A DNA stretch of 25,247 nucleotides, from positions 1 through 25,247 of the forward strand of contig JAGBSL010000058.1 in assembly GCA_017631875.1 (NCBI GenBank), in the 5' to 3' direction. How positions within the stretch are numbered: the stretch's first letter is position 1; each line of letters starts with the position of its first letter. A program made the translations under genes and the position numbers. The stretch is from Bacteroidales bacterium. GTDB lineage: Bacteria; Bacteroidota; Bacteroidia; Bacteroidales; UBA932. Below the pieces are notes generated by a model. It was not told the DNA's origin. It saw only the letters and a program-made list of their open reading frames with translations, and ran no database searches. Positions 1 through 7,554 of the stretch are shown one piece after another.

Positions 1-87
1 CATGAAGGATTGTTCCATTATCTTGAAAATATTGGATGGATGCACCCGTATACTATGACATGGTGGTGTAACAATGCAGACTGGTGA
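1..87 (+). CDS. C-terminal end of an unidentified protein (partial)
   Basis: An open frame runs from the first base of the window to a TGA at 85-87, giving 28 residues rich in aromatic residues (it contains the stretches FHYLENIGW and MTWWCNNADW). The composition looks like a real protein terminus, and the position fits a plus-strand gene converging on the minus-strand dsbD, with a strong hairpin between them. Too little is present to assign a family. It could also be a chance open frame, since it has no visible start and only 28 codons. Confidence 0.35.
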   Translation, partial: HEGLFHYLENIGWMHPYTMTWWCNNADW

Positions 88-178
88 TTCACTCCGATCT
101 TGTATGGGGCATCTCATCGTAACAAAAATCCCATCGAATTGTTGACGATGGTCCCCATTTGGGTGGGTTTGGATAGAA

Positions 179-232
179 AAACGACACCATCGTTACAAGA
201 ATCACTGTTTTCTTGTGACGATGGTGTCGTTT
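179..232 (-). terminator. Long hairpin terminator downstream of dsbD
   Basis: Inverted repeat with arms 179-201 and 210-232, 23 bp with a single G-T pair and an 8-nt loop. Read on the minus strand the stem is followed by a run of five T, so it should end the dsbD transcript, whose stop codon is 17 bp away. It may also act for the plus-strand gene ending at 87, but the T-run on that side is only three bases. Confidence 0.85.
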
Positions 233-248
233 ATGATAAGTAAGCTAT

Positions 249-2231
249 TTACTTTGCCTTGTAAGCGTCAAGACCGCTCTGGAGGAACGATACGAAACCG
301 TCGATCGAGAGGTCGTATCCGCGAACCGGAACGAGCATCTCGCCCTCAGGGGAGAGGAGCACATAGTTTGGCTGTGCGTTTACGTTCCAGAGTGTACGTG
401 CTGTATATGAGTTTGCACGACCGAGGTCTTTGTAAACCTTTCCTGTCTCAGCGTCAGTCACCCAGTCCTCCTTGTCAAGCTTCTGCTTGTCATCAGAGTA
501 GAGAGCAACGATCACGAAGTCGTTCTGGAGCATGCTGTAAACAGTAGGGTCGCTCCATACGCGTGACTCCATCTCACGGCAGTTCACGCATCCGTGGCCA
601 GTAACGTCTACGAATACAGGCTTTCCTGCCTCTTTAGCAGCCTCGAGACCCTCCTCAAGAGTGAAGTATCCGTGGAGACCGAGAGGGAGGTGGAGACCAT
701 ACTTGGAGTCTACAACTGCCTCTGCATCAGCAGTCTGTGCAGTACCTGAGTTCTGTCCGATCACGAAGTCCTGAGTAGTGATTGGCGGCATGTAGCCTGA
801 AAGCGCCTTGAGAGGTGCTCCCCACATACCTGGGATGAGGTATACTACGAATGAGAATACTGCAATCACGAGAGTAAGGCGTGGAACTGAGATGTGCTCT
901 ACTGGCTCATCTCCCTCGAACTTGATCTTGCCGAGGAGGTAGAGGCCAAGGAGAGTGAACACTACGATCCAGATTGCGAGGTAAACCTCTCTGTCAAGGA
1001 TACCCCAGTGGTAAGTCTGGTCAGCCACGCTGAGGAACTTCAGACCGAGAGCTACCTCGATGAAGCCGAGAACAACCTTTACTGAGTGGAGCCATCCGCC
1101 GCCGCTCTTTCTGAACTTCTTGAGAAGTGAAGGAGAGAATGCGAGGACTGTGAATGGAAGTGCGAATGCAGCAGAGAATGCGAGCATTGTCACGATTGGA
1201 ACCCAGAATGCAGTGTTGCTGGTTGTTGCCTGAATAAGTACCATACCCACGATAGGACCTGTACATGAGAACGATACAAGCACGAGGGTAAGTGCCATGA
1301 AGAATACACCTGCAAGACCCTTCTTGTCAGCTCCCTTGTCAGTCTTGTTGACCATAGACTCTGGGAGAGTGATCTCGAATGCGCCGAAGAATGAAGCGGC
1401 GAATACCATGAAGATCACGAAGAAGAGAAGGTTAGGAAGCCAGTGTGTAGCGATCCAGTTGAAGATGTCAGCTGTAACGTTCGCTCCACCTGTGATCATA
1501 GGGATAAGCACGAGGAGCGCGATAGGCAAGGTGTAGATAAGGATGATGAAAAGTCCATACATACCAGCCTTGAAACGTCCTGCAGCAACGCTGGACGAAC
1601 CCTTCATGAAGAACGATACTGTCATAGGTACCATAGGGAACACGCAAGGAGTGAGGAGCATTGCAAAACCCCATGCGATAGCCTGGAGGATAAGTCCCCA
1701 AACCATTCCCTTGTCGACTGGGGCCTTCTCGCTTTCCTCTACGACCTCTTTAACCTCAGCGTCGGCAATCGGCATTGCCGCATAAGCAGGGTCTACAGAA
1801 ACCTCGAAGTCATAATACTCGGCCTTGCATGTGCCGCTTGTGCATGTGTTTGTGAAGAGAGTGCCGGCAAGTTTACCAGTTGCCTCTGTAAGCTTGACAT
1901 CCTGAGCAACAATGATCTCATTGTAATAATGCTTGGCCATGTCGCCGAACTCATCCAGCTCCTCAGTCGGAGTGCTAATCTCATATGGACCTCCGACAAG
2001 CTCACCGCCTGTCACCTCTACGTCCATGAATTCTGTCGCTGAGAATTCGTCAGTAAGAGTGTAGGTGTGATAACCTTCGGCTATCTTACCTGTGAAGATC
2101 ACTCTGTAGACATCCTCTGCGTCAGCCTTCTCGATGTGAGAAGACCAAGTCACGAGCTGCTGTGGAGCTCCCTGGGCAAAAGCTGCAACGCAGAAAACAA
2201 GCGTTGCGAGCATTGTCATTATTCTTTTCAT
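249..2231 (-). CDS. dsbD: Thiol:disulfide interchange protein DsbD-like, with C-terminal thioredoxin domain
   Basis: A 660-residue inner-membrane protein expected to carry electrons from cytoplasmic thioredoxin to periplasmic thiol proteins (disulfide isomerases, cytochrome c maturation, peroxidases). A signal peptide (about 1-20) precedes a DsbD-alpha-like periplasmic domain with the pair C130/C135 (CTSGTC). A long multi-pass membrane domain (about 175-475) holds the two expected buried cysteines, C196 in LTPCVFPM and C323 in SFSCTGP. A C-terminal thioredoxin-like domain (about 520-655) has the CVNC motif at 548-551. All three cysteine pairs needed for the electron relay are present, and the length is normal for the Bacteroidetes type. 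It stands alone on the minus strand, 22 bp after rny and followed by a strong terminator, so it may be read through from rny. The family assignment is very secure; the downstream partner proteins are not visible here. Confidence 0.95.
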   Translation of the reverse strand: MKRIMTMLATLVFCVAAFAQGAPQQLVTWSSHIEKADAEDVYRVIFTGKIAEGYHTYTLTDEFSATEFMDVEVTGGELVGGPYEISTPTEELDEFGDMAKHYYNEIIVAQDVKLTEATGKLAGTLFTNTCTSGTCKAEYYDFEVSVDPAYAAMPIADAEVKEVVEESEKAPVDKGMVWGLILQAIAWGFAMLLTPCVFPMVPMTVSFFMKGSSSVAAGRFKAGMYGLFIILIYTLPIALLVLIPMITGGANVTADIFNWIATHWLPNLLFFVIFMVFAASFFGAFEITLPESMVNKTDKGADKKGLAGVFFMALTLVLVSFSCTGPIVGMVLIQATTSNTAFWVPIVTMLAFSAAFALPFTVLAFSPSLLKKFRKSGGGWLHSVKVVLGFIEVALGLKFLSVADQTYHWGILDREVYLAIWIVVFTLLGLYLLGKIKFEGDEPVEHISVPRLTLVIAVFSFVVYLIPGMWGAPLKALSGYMPPITTQDFVIGQNSGTAQTADAEAVVDSKYGLHLPLGLHGYFTLEEGLEAAKEAGKPVFVDVTGHGCVNCREMESRVWSDPTVYSMLQNDFVIVALYSDDKQKLDKEDWVTDAETGKVYKDLGRANSYTARTLWNVNAQPNYVLLSPEGEMLVPVRGYDLSIDGFVSFLQSGLDAYKAK

Positions 2232-2253
2232 TTATAAGTAGGTTGTTGATTGT

Positions 2254-3795
2254 TTACTTTGCAAATGCCACTGATCTGGTCTCGCGGATCACAGTGATCT
2301 TGACCTGTCCAGGATAAACCATCTCCTCCTGGATCTTTCTTGCGATCTCTGTTGACAGTGTTTCTGCATCCTGGTCTGTCACCTGGTCAGCGCCAACGAT
2401 TACGCGGAGCTCGCGACCTGCCTGGATTGCGTATGTCTTGGTAACGCCCTCATATGAGAGTGCGATGTTCTCCATATCCTTGAGTCTCTTGATGTATGAC
2501 TCGATAACCTCGCGGCGTGCGCCTGGACGTGCTCCAGAGATAGCGTCACCGACCATCACGAGAGGGGAGATGATAGAGGTCATCTCAATCTCCTCATGGT
2601 GCGCTCCGATTGCGTTGCAAACCTCAGGCTTCTCCTTGTACTTCTCGGCGAGCTTCATACCGAGGATTGCGTGTGGAAGCTCAGGATCCTCGTCAGAAAC
2701 CTTTCCGATATCGTGGAGGAGGCCGGCTCTCTTGGCAACCTTAGGGTTGAGGCCGAGCTCTGAAGCCATTGTAGCACAGATGTTTGCAACCTCGCGTGCG
2801 TGCTGGAGGAGGTTCTGTCCGTATGATGAGCGGTACTTCATGCGGCCAATGAGCTTGACAAGCTCAATGTGCATTCCGTGGATGCCGAGGTCGATACATG
2901 TCCTCTTACCGGTCTCCATGATCTCTTCCTCAAGCTGCTTCTGCACCTTCGCTACAACTTCTTCGATACGTGCAGGGTGGATACGTCCGTCAAGAACGAG
3001 CTGGTGGAGTGCAAGGCGTGCCACCTCTCTTCTTACAGGATCGAATGCTGAAAGGAGGATTGCCTCAGGAGTATCGTCCACAACAATCTCGACTCCAGTA
3101 GCAGCCTCAAGCGCGCGGATATTACGACCCTCGCGACCGATGATGCGGCCCTTGATTTCGTCGCTCTCGATATGGAATACTGTAACTGCGTTCTCAATGG
3201 CTGTCTCAGATGCTGTTCTCTGTATTGTGTTGATAACAATACGCTTAGCTTCTTTGCTTGCTGTAAGACGAGCCTCGTCCATAGCGTCATTGATGTATGA
3301 CTGAGCCTGTGTCCTTGCCTCTGCCTTCATGCTTTCCATGAGCTGAGTCTTAGCTTCTGCTGCAGTCATGCCTGCAATCTCCTCGATCTGTTTGATTGCA
3401 TCCTCACGCAGCTTCTCATACTCTTCCTTCTTACGGTTTGCAGCCTCGAGCTGTGCCTTGAGGCTTTCCTTCAACGCTTCAGCCTCCTTGTTCTTTCTGC
3501 CAAGTTCTGAACTCTGCTGGCCGAGTGCGCTCTCCTTCTGCTTCAAGCGGTTTTCGATTTCATTGATCTGCTTGTTCCTCTCGTTGATGTACTGCTCGTG
3601 CTCACTCTTAAGCGAAAGAAACTTCTCTTTCGCCTGGAAAATTTTTTCCTTCTTAATGCTTTCTGCCTCAAGCTCTGCCTTCTTGATGATTTCTTCCTTC
3701 TGTCCCTTAAGAAGTATCTTACGGACAAATATGTAGGTGCCGAGCGCTAATACTGCACCCGCGACTGCAGACAAAATGTAAAATCCTGTGTTCAT
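2254..3795 (-). CDS. rny: Ribonuclease Y
   Basis: Membrane-anchored endoribonuclease that starts mRNA turnover. The 513 residues show the full family order: one N-terminal membrane segment (about 5-25), a long charged coiled coil (about 30-190), a KH domain with the RNA-binding signature [10 protein letters not shown] at 216-225, and an HD domain with H332 (QHARE) and the metal-binding pair H361-D362 in [14 protein letters not shown], plus the later HHEE at 399-402. Length and motifs match RNase Y across Bacteroidetes and Firmicutes, so it should be active. It lies downstream of zapA and the probable 6S RNA, separated from them by a hairpin terminator at 3833-3866, so it likely has its own promoter in 3796-3832. 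I could not find a perfect TAnnTTTG box there. Confidence 0.97.
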   Translation of the reverse strand: MNTGFYILSAVAGAVLALGTYIFVRKILLKGQKEEIIKKAELEAESIKKEKIFQAKEKFLSLKSEHEQYINERNKQINEIENRLKQKESALGQQSSELGRKNKEAEALKESLKAQLEAANRKKEEYEKLREDAIKQIEEIAGMTAAEAKTQLMESMKAEARTQAQSYINDAMDEARLTASKEAKRIVINTIQRTASETAIENAVTVFHIESDEIKGRIIGREGRNIRALEAATGVEIVVDDTPEAILLSAFDPVRREVARLALHQLVLDGRIHPARIEEVVAKVQKQLEEEIMETGKRTCIDLGIHGMHIELVKLIGRMKYRSSYGQNLLQHAREVANICATMASELGLNPKVAKRAGLLHDIGKVSDEDPELPHAILGMKLAEKYKEKPEVCNAIGAHHEEIEMTSIISPLVMVGDAISGARPGARREVIESYIKRLKDMENIALSYEGVTKTYAIQAGRELRVIVGADQVTDQDAETLSTEIARKIQEEMVYPGQVKITVIRETRSVAFAK

Positions 3796-3825
3796 AAAAT
3801 GTTATTATATAGTGTTTTAGTTTCA

Positions 3826-3866
3826 CATAAAAAAGACCAACCAGCCATAATAAGCAGATTGGTCTT
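3826..3866 (-). terminator. Hairpin terminator between 6S RNA and rny
   Basis: The 8-bp arms AAGACCAA and TTGGTCTT (3833-3840 and 3859-3866) enclose an 18-nt loop. On the minus strand the stem runs straight into a T tract (TTGGTCTTTTTT), the form of an intrinsic terminator. It lies 3' of the 6S RNA and just upstream of the rny leader, so it insulates rny from zapA/6S transcription. Confidence 0.75.
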
Positions 3867-3871
3867 GATAT

Positions 3872-4062
3872 AAAAAAGCCGTTAGCAAGTTTGTCAGGAA
3901 ATCTTAAAAAATAAGATTTGGGCTCCGGTATTGCAGTTCTGACATCCTCCGTCCCACGAATGTGGAATCCCCATACGGGTAACCTAGGTCCGTCATCCCT
4001 ATCCGAGATATCCCTGTTACGTTATTAGTGTTGATTTCAGCAAAAATAAGTAACTAACGGCT
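3872..4062 (-). ncRNA. ssrS: Probable 6S RNA (Bacteroidales type)
   Basis: About 190 nt between zapA and rny, on the same strand, with no coding frame. The ends pair as a closing stem of nine bases (AGCCGTTAG at 4062-4054, CTAACGGCT at 3885-3877), and a T6 run follows the 3' arm directly. The interior is rod-like, with an apical hairpin CCAC-ATTC-GTGG near 3957-3968. A 6S RNA next to zapA is the proteobacterial arrangement, and from memory the Bacteroidales 6S RNA (the former Bacteroidales-1 motif) sits between zapA and rny. 6S RNA binds the housekeeping RNA polymerase holoenzyme and dampens transcription in slow growth. The 5' end lies two bases past the zapA stop with no promoter box in front of it, so it may be cut from the zapA transcript. 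The class rests on context and shape; I could not run a covariance search. Confidence 0.72.
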
Positions 4063-4063
4063 A

Positions 4064-4351
4064 TTATTTATCAGCTTTCTCAAGATATGCCTCAAGCTCC
4101 TTCAACAGCGCAGCCTCATCCTCAATGGCTGATTCTACCTGTTTCTGGTGTCCGCAGTTCTGTATACCTATATTCAACGCTACGAGGGACAATACTTCGA
4201 CCATTCCTTTTGCAGGAAACTTGTCGAGGTAGAATTTGACCCTACGGTTGATGTCTGATACAGCCTTCCTGATCATCTCTTCATGCTCCGGAGACTTCAC
4301 CTGTACAGGGTACGAACGGTCTGCAATAATTACATTAATGCTTTGTGCCAT
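4064..4351 (-). CDS. zapA: Cell division protein ZapA
   Basis: A 95-residue cytoplasmic protein that bundles FtsZ protofilaments at the division ring. It opens with the typical ZapA N-terminus (MAQSINVIIADRSYPVQV), followed by the segment that sets the fold (PEHEEMIRKAVSDINRRV, about 20-37) and a C-terminal helix (about 65-95) expected to form a coiled coil for tetramerisation. The length is normal. It starts three bases after the stop of the coiled-coil gene at 4355-4627, so the two are co-transcribed from the promoter at 4653-4660. The 6S RNA follows two bases after its stop. Assignment is secure from sequence and context. Confidence 0.92.
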   Translation of the reverse strand: MAQSINVIIADRSYPVQVKSPEHEEMIRKAVSDINRRVKFYLDKFPAKGMVEVLSLVALNIGIQNCGHQKQVESAIEDEAALLKELEAYLEKADK

Positions 4352-4354
4352 GTT

Positions 4355-4627
4355 TTATCCCTCCATTAAAGTGATGCACTTGTCAATCTCCTTGATGAGC
4401 CTGTCTATCTTCTTCCTCGCTTCAGTGTTGTCTGCATTGCCTGACTTGAATGCGTCTGCCAGCTTAAGGTTATCAATTGTTCTTTCCAGCTCTGTAATCT
4501 GCTCTTTGTAGGCCTTGTTTTGTGTTGTGGCTTTGTCCAGCTCCGATTCAAGTCTCTTACGCTCCTGCTTTTCCGTCTCATAAACGGAAATGAGCTCTTG
4601 AATCCTCTGTCTAAGCTTATCTATCAT
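4355..4627 (-). CDS. Small coiled-coil protein upstream of zapA (possible division accessory)
   Basis: A 90-residue, highly charged protein that is almost wholly predicted helical coiled coil (for example LRQRIQELISVYETEKQERK at 5-24), with no membrane segment, signal peptide or cysteine. The start ATG at 4627 lies about 20 nt after the predicted transcription start. It forms a two-gene operon with zapA, separated by three bases. Proteins of this size and shape commonly precede zapA in Bacteroidetes, and by analogy with ZapB in proteobacteria it may help ZapA at the septum. That role is inferred from position and coiled-coil shape only; there is no sequence signature that proves it. Confidence 0.8.
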   Translation of the reverse strand: MIDKLRQRIQELISVYETEKQERKRLESELDKATTQNKAYKEQITELERTIDNLKLADAFKSGNADNTEARKKIDRLIKEIDKCITLMEG

Positions 4628-4652
4628 TGCAAAACAAATTTTACCTACCCGG

Positions 4653-4660
4653 CAAAATTA
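4653..4660 (-). promoter_or_regulatory. Predicted -7 promoter box of the coiled-coil/zapA operon
   Basis: TAATTTTG on the minus strand matches the Bacteroidetes -7 consensus TAnnTTTG exactly. Transcription would begin near 4646, leaving a leader of about 20 nt before the ATG at 4627. I see no clear -33 TTTG partner. Confidence 0.5.
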
Positions 4661-4661
4661 T

Positions 4662-4700
4662 AAAAAAAAAGCCGAAATCCCAAATTGGATTCCGGCTTTT
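4662..4700 (-). terminator. Terminator of the 2-oxoacid:ferredoxin oxidoreductase operon
   Basis: Hairpin with arms GCCGAAATCC (4671-4680) and GGATTCCGGC (4688-4697), flanked by A and T tracts. On the minus strand the stem is followed by nine T, typical of a strong intrinsic terminator. It lies between korC and the promoter of the zapA operon. Confidence 0.85.
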
Positions 4701-4703
4701 GCT

Positions 4704-4733
4704 TGTAGGTGGTCAAAATTTTGACCACCTACA
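4704..4733. repeat. Perfect loopless 30-bp palindrome
   Basis: Bases 4704-4733 equal their own reverse complement with no spacer; the centre is AAAA|TTTT between 4718 and 4719. It lies 17 bp after the korC stop and directly before the operon terminator, so on RNA it would form a second hairpin. It could equally be a dimeric protein-binding site. Confidence 0.9.
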
Positions 4734-4750
4734 TAATATTCTATATAATA

Positions 4751-5293
4751 TTAAAGGACTTCAACCGCCTTCATGCCTTCCTCGATAGCTGCCTTATTGA
4801 GGCTGATGAGGTCAGCATAGCGTGCAGGGATGCACTTTGCAAGACCCTTGTCGATGTTCTCAGGAAGGATGATAGGCTTCATCTTGAGGAATGCTCCCAT
4901 GACTGCCATGTTGTATACCTTCGAGTTGCCGACCTGTGCCGCTACGTTGATAGCGTCGATCTTGCAGATCTGGATATCTGTTCTTGTAGGAGGGTTGATG
5001 ATTCCGTTAGGGTCGTAGATGAGGAGTCCGCCTGGCTTTACAGCGCTCTCGAACTTGTCGAGTGACTGCTGGTTAAGCGCGATGACTGTGTCAAACTTTG
5101 TCACGATAGGGGAGCTGATCTTCTTGTCGCTGAGGATCACGCTCACGTTGGCTGTACCTCCACGCATCTCAGGACCGTATGAAGGCATCCAAGTCACCTC
5201 CATGTCCTGCATGATAGCGCAGTATGCGAGAATCTTTCCCATTGAGAGGACGCCCTGTCCTCCGAATCCTGCAATAATTATCTCTTCTTTCAT
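4751..5293 (-). CDS. korC: 2-oxoacid:ferredoxin oxidoreductase, gamma subunit
   Basis: The 180-residue gamma subunit of a ferredoxin-linked 2-oxoacid oxidoreductase, which oxidatively decarboxylates a 2-oxoacid (2-oxoglutarate or a branched-chain 2-oxoacid) to its acyl-CoA in the cytoplasm. The N-terminal AGFGGQGVLSMGKILA (about 8-23), the block PSYGPEMRGGTANVSVILSD (about 38-57) and the DPNGI stretch are standard for the family. It is the last gene of a tight four-gene operon, two bases after korB. The subunit type is secure. The substrate cannot be decided from sequence alone, and databases label such Bacteroidetes operons both kor and vor. Confidence 0.93.
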   Translation of the reverse strand: MKEEIIIAGFGGQGVLSMGKILAYCAIMQDMEVTWMPSYGPEMRGGTANVSVILSDKKISSPIVTKFDTVIALNQQSLDKFESAVKPGGLLIYDPNGIINPPTRTDIQICKIDAINVAAQVGNSKVYNMAVMGAFLKMKPIILPENIDKGLAKCIPARYADLISLNKAAIEEGMKAVEVL

Positions 5294-5295
5294 GA

Positions 5296-6069
5296 TTACT
5301 CTGTTTTTAAAACGTCCTTGATGTCACCGAGCGGATACTTAGGGAACATGTTCTCCACCATCCACTTGTTGGCTGCTGTAGGGCTCATCTTCCATCCTGA
5401 GTTACATGTTGCAACAACTTCAACGAATGAAAGTCCGATGCCCTTCTGGCTGTACTCGAATGCCTTCTTGATGGCCGCCTTTGTCTTGCGGGCAGCAGCT
5501 GCAGTGTGTACTGACTGTCTTGTGATGAATGCAGTACCGTCGAGCTGTGCGATCATTGGAGCAAGCACGAGAGGGAATCCGTTGAGCTTTGCGTCACGTC
5601 CGTAAGGAGTAGTGGCTGTCTTCATGCCGAGGAGGGTAGTAGGAGCCATCTGACCTCCGGTCATTCCGTAGATACCGTTGTTGATGAAGATCACAACGAT
5701 GTTCTCGCCGCGGCTGCAAGCGTGGATGATCTCAGCTGTACCGATTGAAGCAAGGTCACCGTCACCCTGGTATGTGAATACGTACTTCTCTGGGTTGAGT
5801 CTCTTTGTTGCTGTTGCGAGAGCCGGAGCGCGTCCGTGAGCAGCCTGCTGCCAGTCTACGTTAAGGTAGTTGTATGCGAATACGGAGCAACCTACAGGGC
5901 TGATCGCGATTGTTTCCTCCTGGATGCCCATCTCCTCGATGACCTCAGCGATGAGCTTGTGAACTGTACCGTGAGAACATCCAGGACAATAGTGCATTAC
6001 ATTGTCTGTGAGAATAGGGGTCTTCTTGTAGACGATGTTCTCGGGTTTCTTGATATCTTCGATATTCAT
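5296..6069 (-). CDS. korB: 2-oxoacid:ferredoxin oxidoreductase, beta (thiamine diphosphate) subunit
   Basis: The 257-residue subunit that binds thiamine diphosphate and carries out the decarboxylation. The TPP motif runs from GDGDLASIGTAEIIHACS (102-119) to the closing NN at 130-131. Conserved cysteines C28 and C31 (YCPGCSHG) and C61 (SPVGCSVF) are present; in relatives such cysteines hold the single 4Fe-4S cluster next to the TPP. The AHGRAPALATATKRLNP block (77-93) is also typical. It lies nine bases after korA and two bases before korC. Length is normal for the small-subunit form (about 250-280 residues). The gene shares its cofactor with the TPP riboswitch-controlled gene at 25159, but nothing links them directly. 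Confidence 0.94.
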   Translation of the reverse strand: MNIEDIKKPENIVYKKTPILTDNVMHYCPGCSHGTVHKLIAEVIEEMGIQEETIAISPVGCSVFAYNYLNVDWQQAAHGRAPALATATKRLNPEKYVFTYQGDGDLASIGTAEIIHACSRGENIVVIFINNGIYGMTGGQMAPTTLLGMKTATTPYGRDAKLNGFPLVLAPMIAQLDGTAFITRQSVHTAAAARKTKAAIKKAFEYSQKGIGLSFVEVVATCNSGWKMSPTAANKWMVENMFPKYPLGDIKDVLKTE

Positions 6070-6078
6070 AGTGATAGC

Positions 6079-7161
6079 TTATTTCAGATTGTTGAACTTC
6101 TTGAACGCCTCTACAATTTCATCAGGTGTGTAGATGATACCACCCTGTCTTCCGTAGAATCCTACAGGAACGGTTCCGTTGACAGCAAGTCTCACGTCGT
6201 CGACCATCTGTCCGAGGTTGAGCTCGAGAGCCATCATGCTCTTTACCTGTCCTGCAAGCTCCTGGATCCTCTTGGTAGGGAATGGGAAGAGGGTTACAGG
6301 TCTGAGGAGACCGGCCTTGATGCCCTGTGCGCGGAGCTCGTCTACTACAGCCTCACCGATACGTGCCGAGCAGCCGAATGCTACGAATACATACTCTGCA
6401 TCCTCTGTCATATACTCCTCGTATTTAACCTCATTCTCCTTGATCACCTCGTACTTGGCAGCAAGCTTCTGGTTGAAGCGCTCCTGTACGTCAGACTCGA
6501 GGGCGAGGGAAGTGATTACGTTGTATGGTCTGTCAGCAGGCTTTCCGTATGTTGCCCATGGAGCTATCTTCACGAGCTCCTCCTTAGTCATGCGAGGCTT
6601 CTCAGGACGAAGCTCCACCTTCTCCATCATCTGGCCCACGATACCGTCAGCGAGGATGATGACAGGAGTGCGGTACTTGAACGCGAGGTCGAATCCCCAG
6701 TCAACGAAGTCGTACATGTCCTGTGCTGAAGCTGGTGCGAGAACGATAGCGTTGTAGTCACCGTGTCCGCCGCCCTTCACGCACTGGTTGTAGTCACTCT
6801 GGCTAGGCTGGATTGTTCCAAGACCAGGACCACCGCGCTGGCAGTTTACGATAACGCATGGAAGCTCTGCTCCTGCGAGGTAGCTGAGGCCCTCGCACAT
6901 GAGGCTGATACCTGGCGAGCTTGAAGATGTCATGACCTTCTTACCGCAGCATGCACCGCCGTAAACCATGTTGATAGAAGATGTCTCACTTTCTGCCTGA
7001 AGCACAACCATTCCTGTTGTGAGCCATGGTCTCTCCTTCATGAGGGTTTCCATTACCTCAGACTGCGGAGTGATAGGATATCCGAAATATCCGTCCGCGC
7101 CGTTGCGTATTGCCGATATGGCAATCGCCTCGTTTCCTTTCATCAGAATTTTCTCTGCCAT
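6079..7161 (-). CDS. korA: 2-oxoacid:ferredoxin oxidoreductase, alpha subunit (KorA/VorB type)
   Basis: A 360-residue alpha subunit with the pyrimidine-binding domain at its N-terminus (GNEAIAISAIRNGADGYFGY at 9-28, then PITPQSEVMETL). The GGPGLGTIQPSQSDYNQ block near 109-125 and the transketolase C-terminal-like domain (about 240-350) complete the family pattern. The GYPITPQSE motif marks 2-oxoacid:ferredoxin oxidoreductases outside the large fused pyruvate enzymes. It lies five bases after the ferredoxin gene and nine before korB, so all four subunits share one transcript. The enzyme delivers low-potential electrons to ferredoxin and in reverse can fix CO2 into 2-oxoacids. Bacteroidetes homologues are often named 3-methyl-2-oxobutanoate dehydrogenase VorB; the substrate is unresolved. 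Confidence 0.93.
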   Translation of the reverse strand: MAEKILMKGNEAIAISAIRNGADGYFGYPITPQSEVMETLMKERPWLTTGMVVLQAESETSSINMVYGGACCGKKVMTSSSSPGISLMCEGLSYLAGAELPCVIVNCQRGGPGLGTIQPSQSDYNQCVKGGGHGDYNAIVLAPASAQDMYDFVDWGFDLAFKYRTPVIILADGIVGQMMEKVELRPEKPRMTKEELVKIAPWATYGKPADRPYNVITSLALESDVQERFNQKLAAKYEVIKENEVKYEEYMTEDAEYVFVAFGCSARIGEAVVDELRAQGIKAGLLRPVTLFPFPTKRIQELAGQVKSMMALELNLGQMVDDVRLAVNGTVPVGFYGRQGGIIYTPDEIVEAFKKFNNLK

Positions 7162-7166
7162 ATCCC

Positions 7167-7385
7167 TTAGATTTTAACTCTGTAAACAGTGATCACCGAA
7201 TCAGGGCAGACGATCGCACAGTTCGAACATCCGATACATGCGTCACCCACCATCTCGGCATAATGATAACCCTTACCGTTGACCATCTTGGCGAGCTGGA
7301 TGCTCTTGGTCGGACAGTTTTCAACGCAGACTCCGCAGCCTTTGCACTTTACGGTGTCTACTTCGATTGCTCCTTTGAATGCCAT
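7167..7385 (-). CDS. korD: 2x[4Fe-4S] ferredoxin-type delta subunit
   Basis: A 72-residue ferredoxin-like protein with two complete cluster motifs: C14-C17-C20-C24 (CKGCGVCVENCP) and C50-C53-C56-C60 (CIGCSNCAIVCP). As first gene of the operon, five bases ahead of korA, it is the delta subunit that passes electrons from the TPP site to soluble ferredoxin. Size and cysteine spacing match delta subunits of four-subunit 2-oxoacid oxidoreductases. The leader is AT-rich. A near-match to the -7 box (TACGATTTG, one base too long) lies upstream, but I do not call a promoter there. Confidence 0.92.
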   Translation of the reverse strand: MAFKGAIEVDTVKCKGCGVCVENCPTKSIQLAKMVNGKGYHYAEMVGDACIGCSNCAIVCPDSVITVYRVKI

Positions 7386-7523
7386 TATTAGTTGTTTTTA
7401 GTGGTTTGTAATTGCGTGTTAACAAATCGTAGTAAAAGTAATGGTTTTTGTTGAAACTATCAAACAAAGTTTGAAAAAATCTTAATTATTCTTTTCTGGC
7501 GCGGTTTTATAAGAAAATTTGTA

Positions 7524-7531
7524 TAACTTTG
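7524..7531 (+). promoter_or_regulatory. Predicted -7 promoter box of the deaminase/phosphorylase operon
   Basis: TAACTTTG matches TAnnTTTG exactly. Transcription would start near 7538, giving a leader of about 17 nt before the ATG at 7555. This argues against the upstream in-frame TTG at 7519, which lies in front of the box. Confidence 0.6.
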
Positions 7532-7554
7532 AAGACTTTAAACGAATAGGAACT

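Noticed and set aside
2438..3304. 288-residue plus-strand open frame
   Set aside because: It lies wholly antisense to rny. Its Ser/Ile-rich translation is the mirror of the rny codon pattern, and rny is certain from its KH and HD motifs.
5836..6729. 297-residue plus-strand open frame
   Set aside because: Antisense to korB and korA; translation rich in Leu, Val and Asp without motifs, a by-product of codon bias on the coding strand.
7410..7430. TACGATTTG upstream of korD as a promoter box
   Set aside because: It has one base too many for TAnnTTTG, and no -33 element lies at a proper distance, so I did not annotate it.
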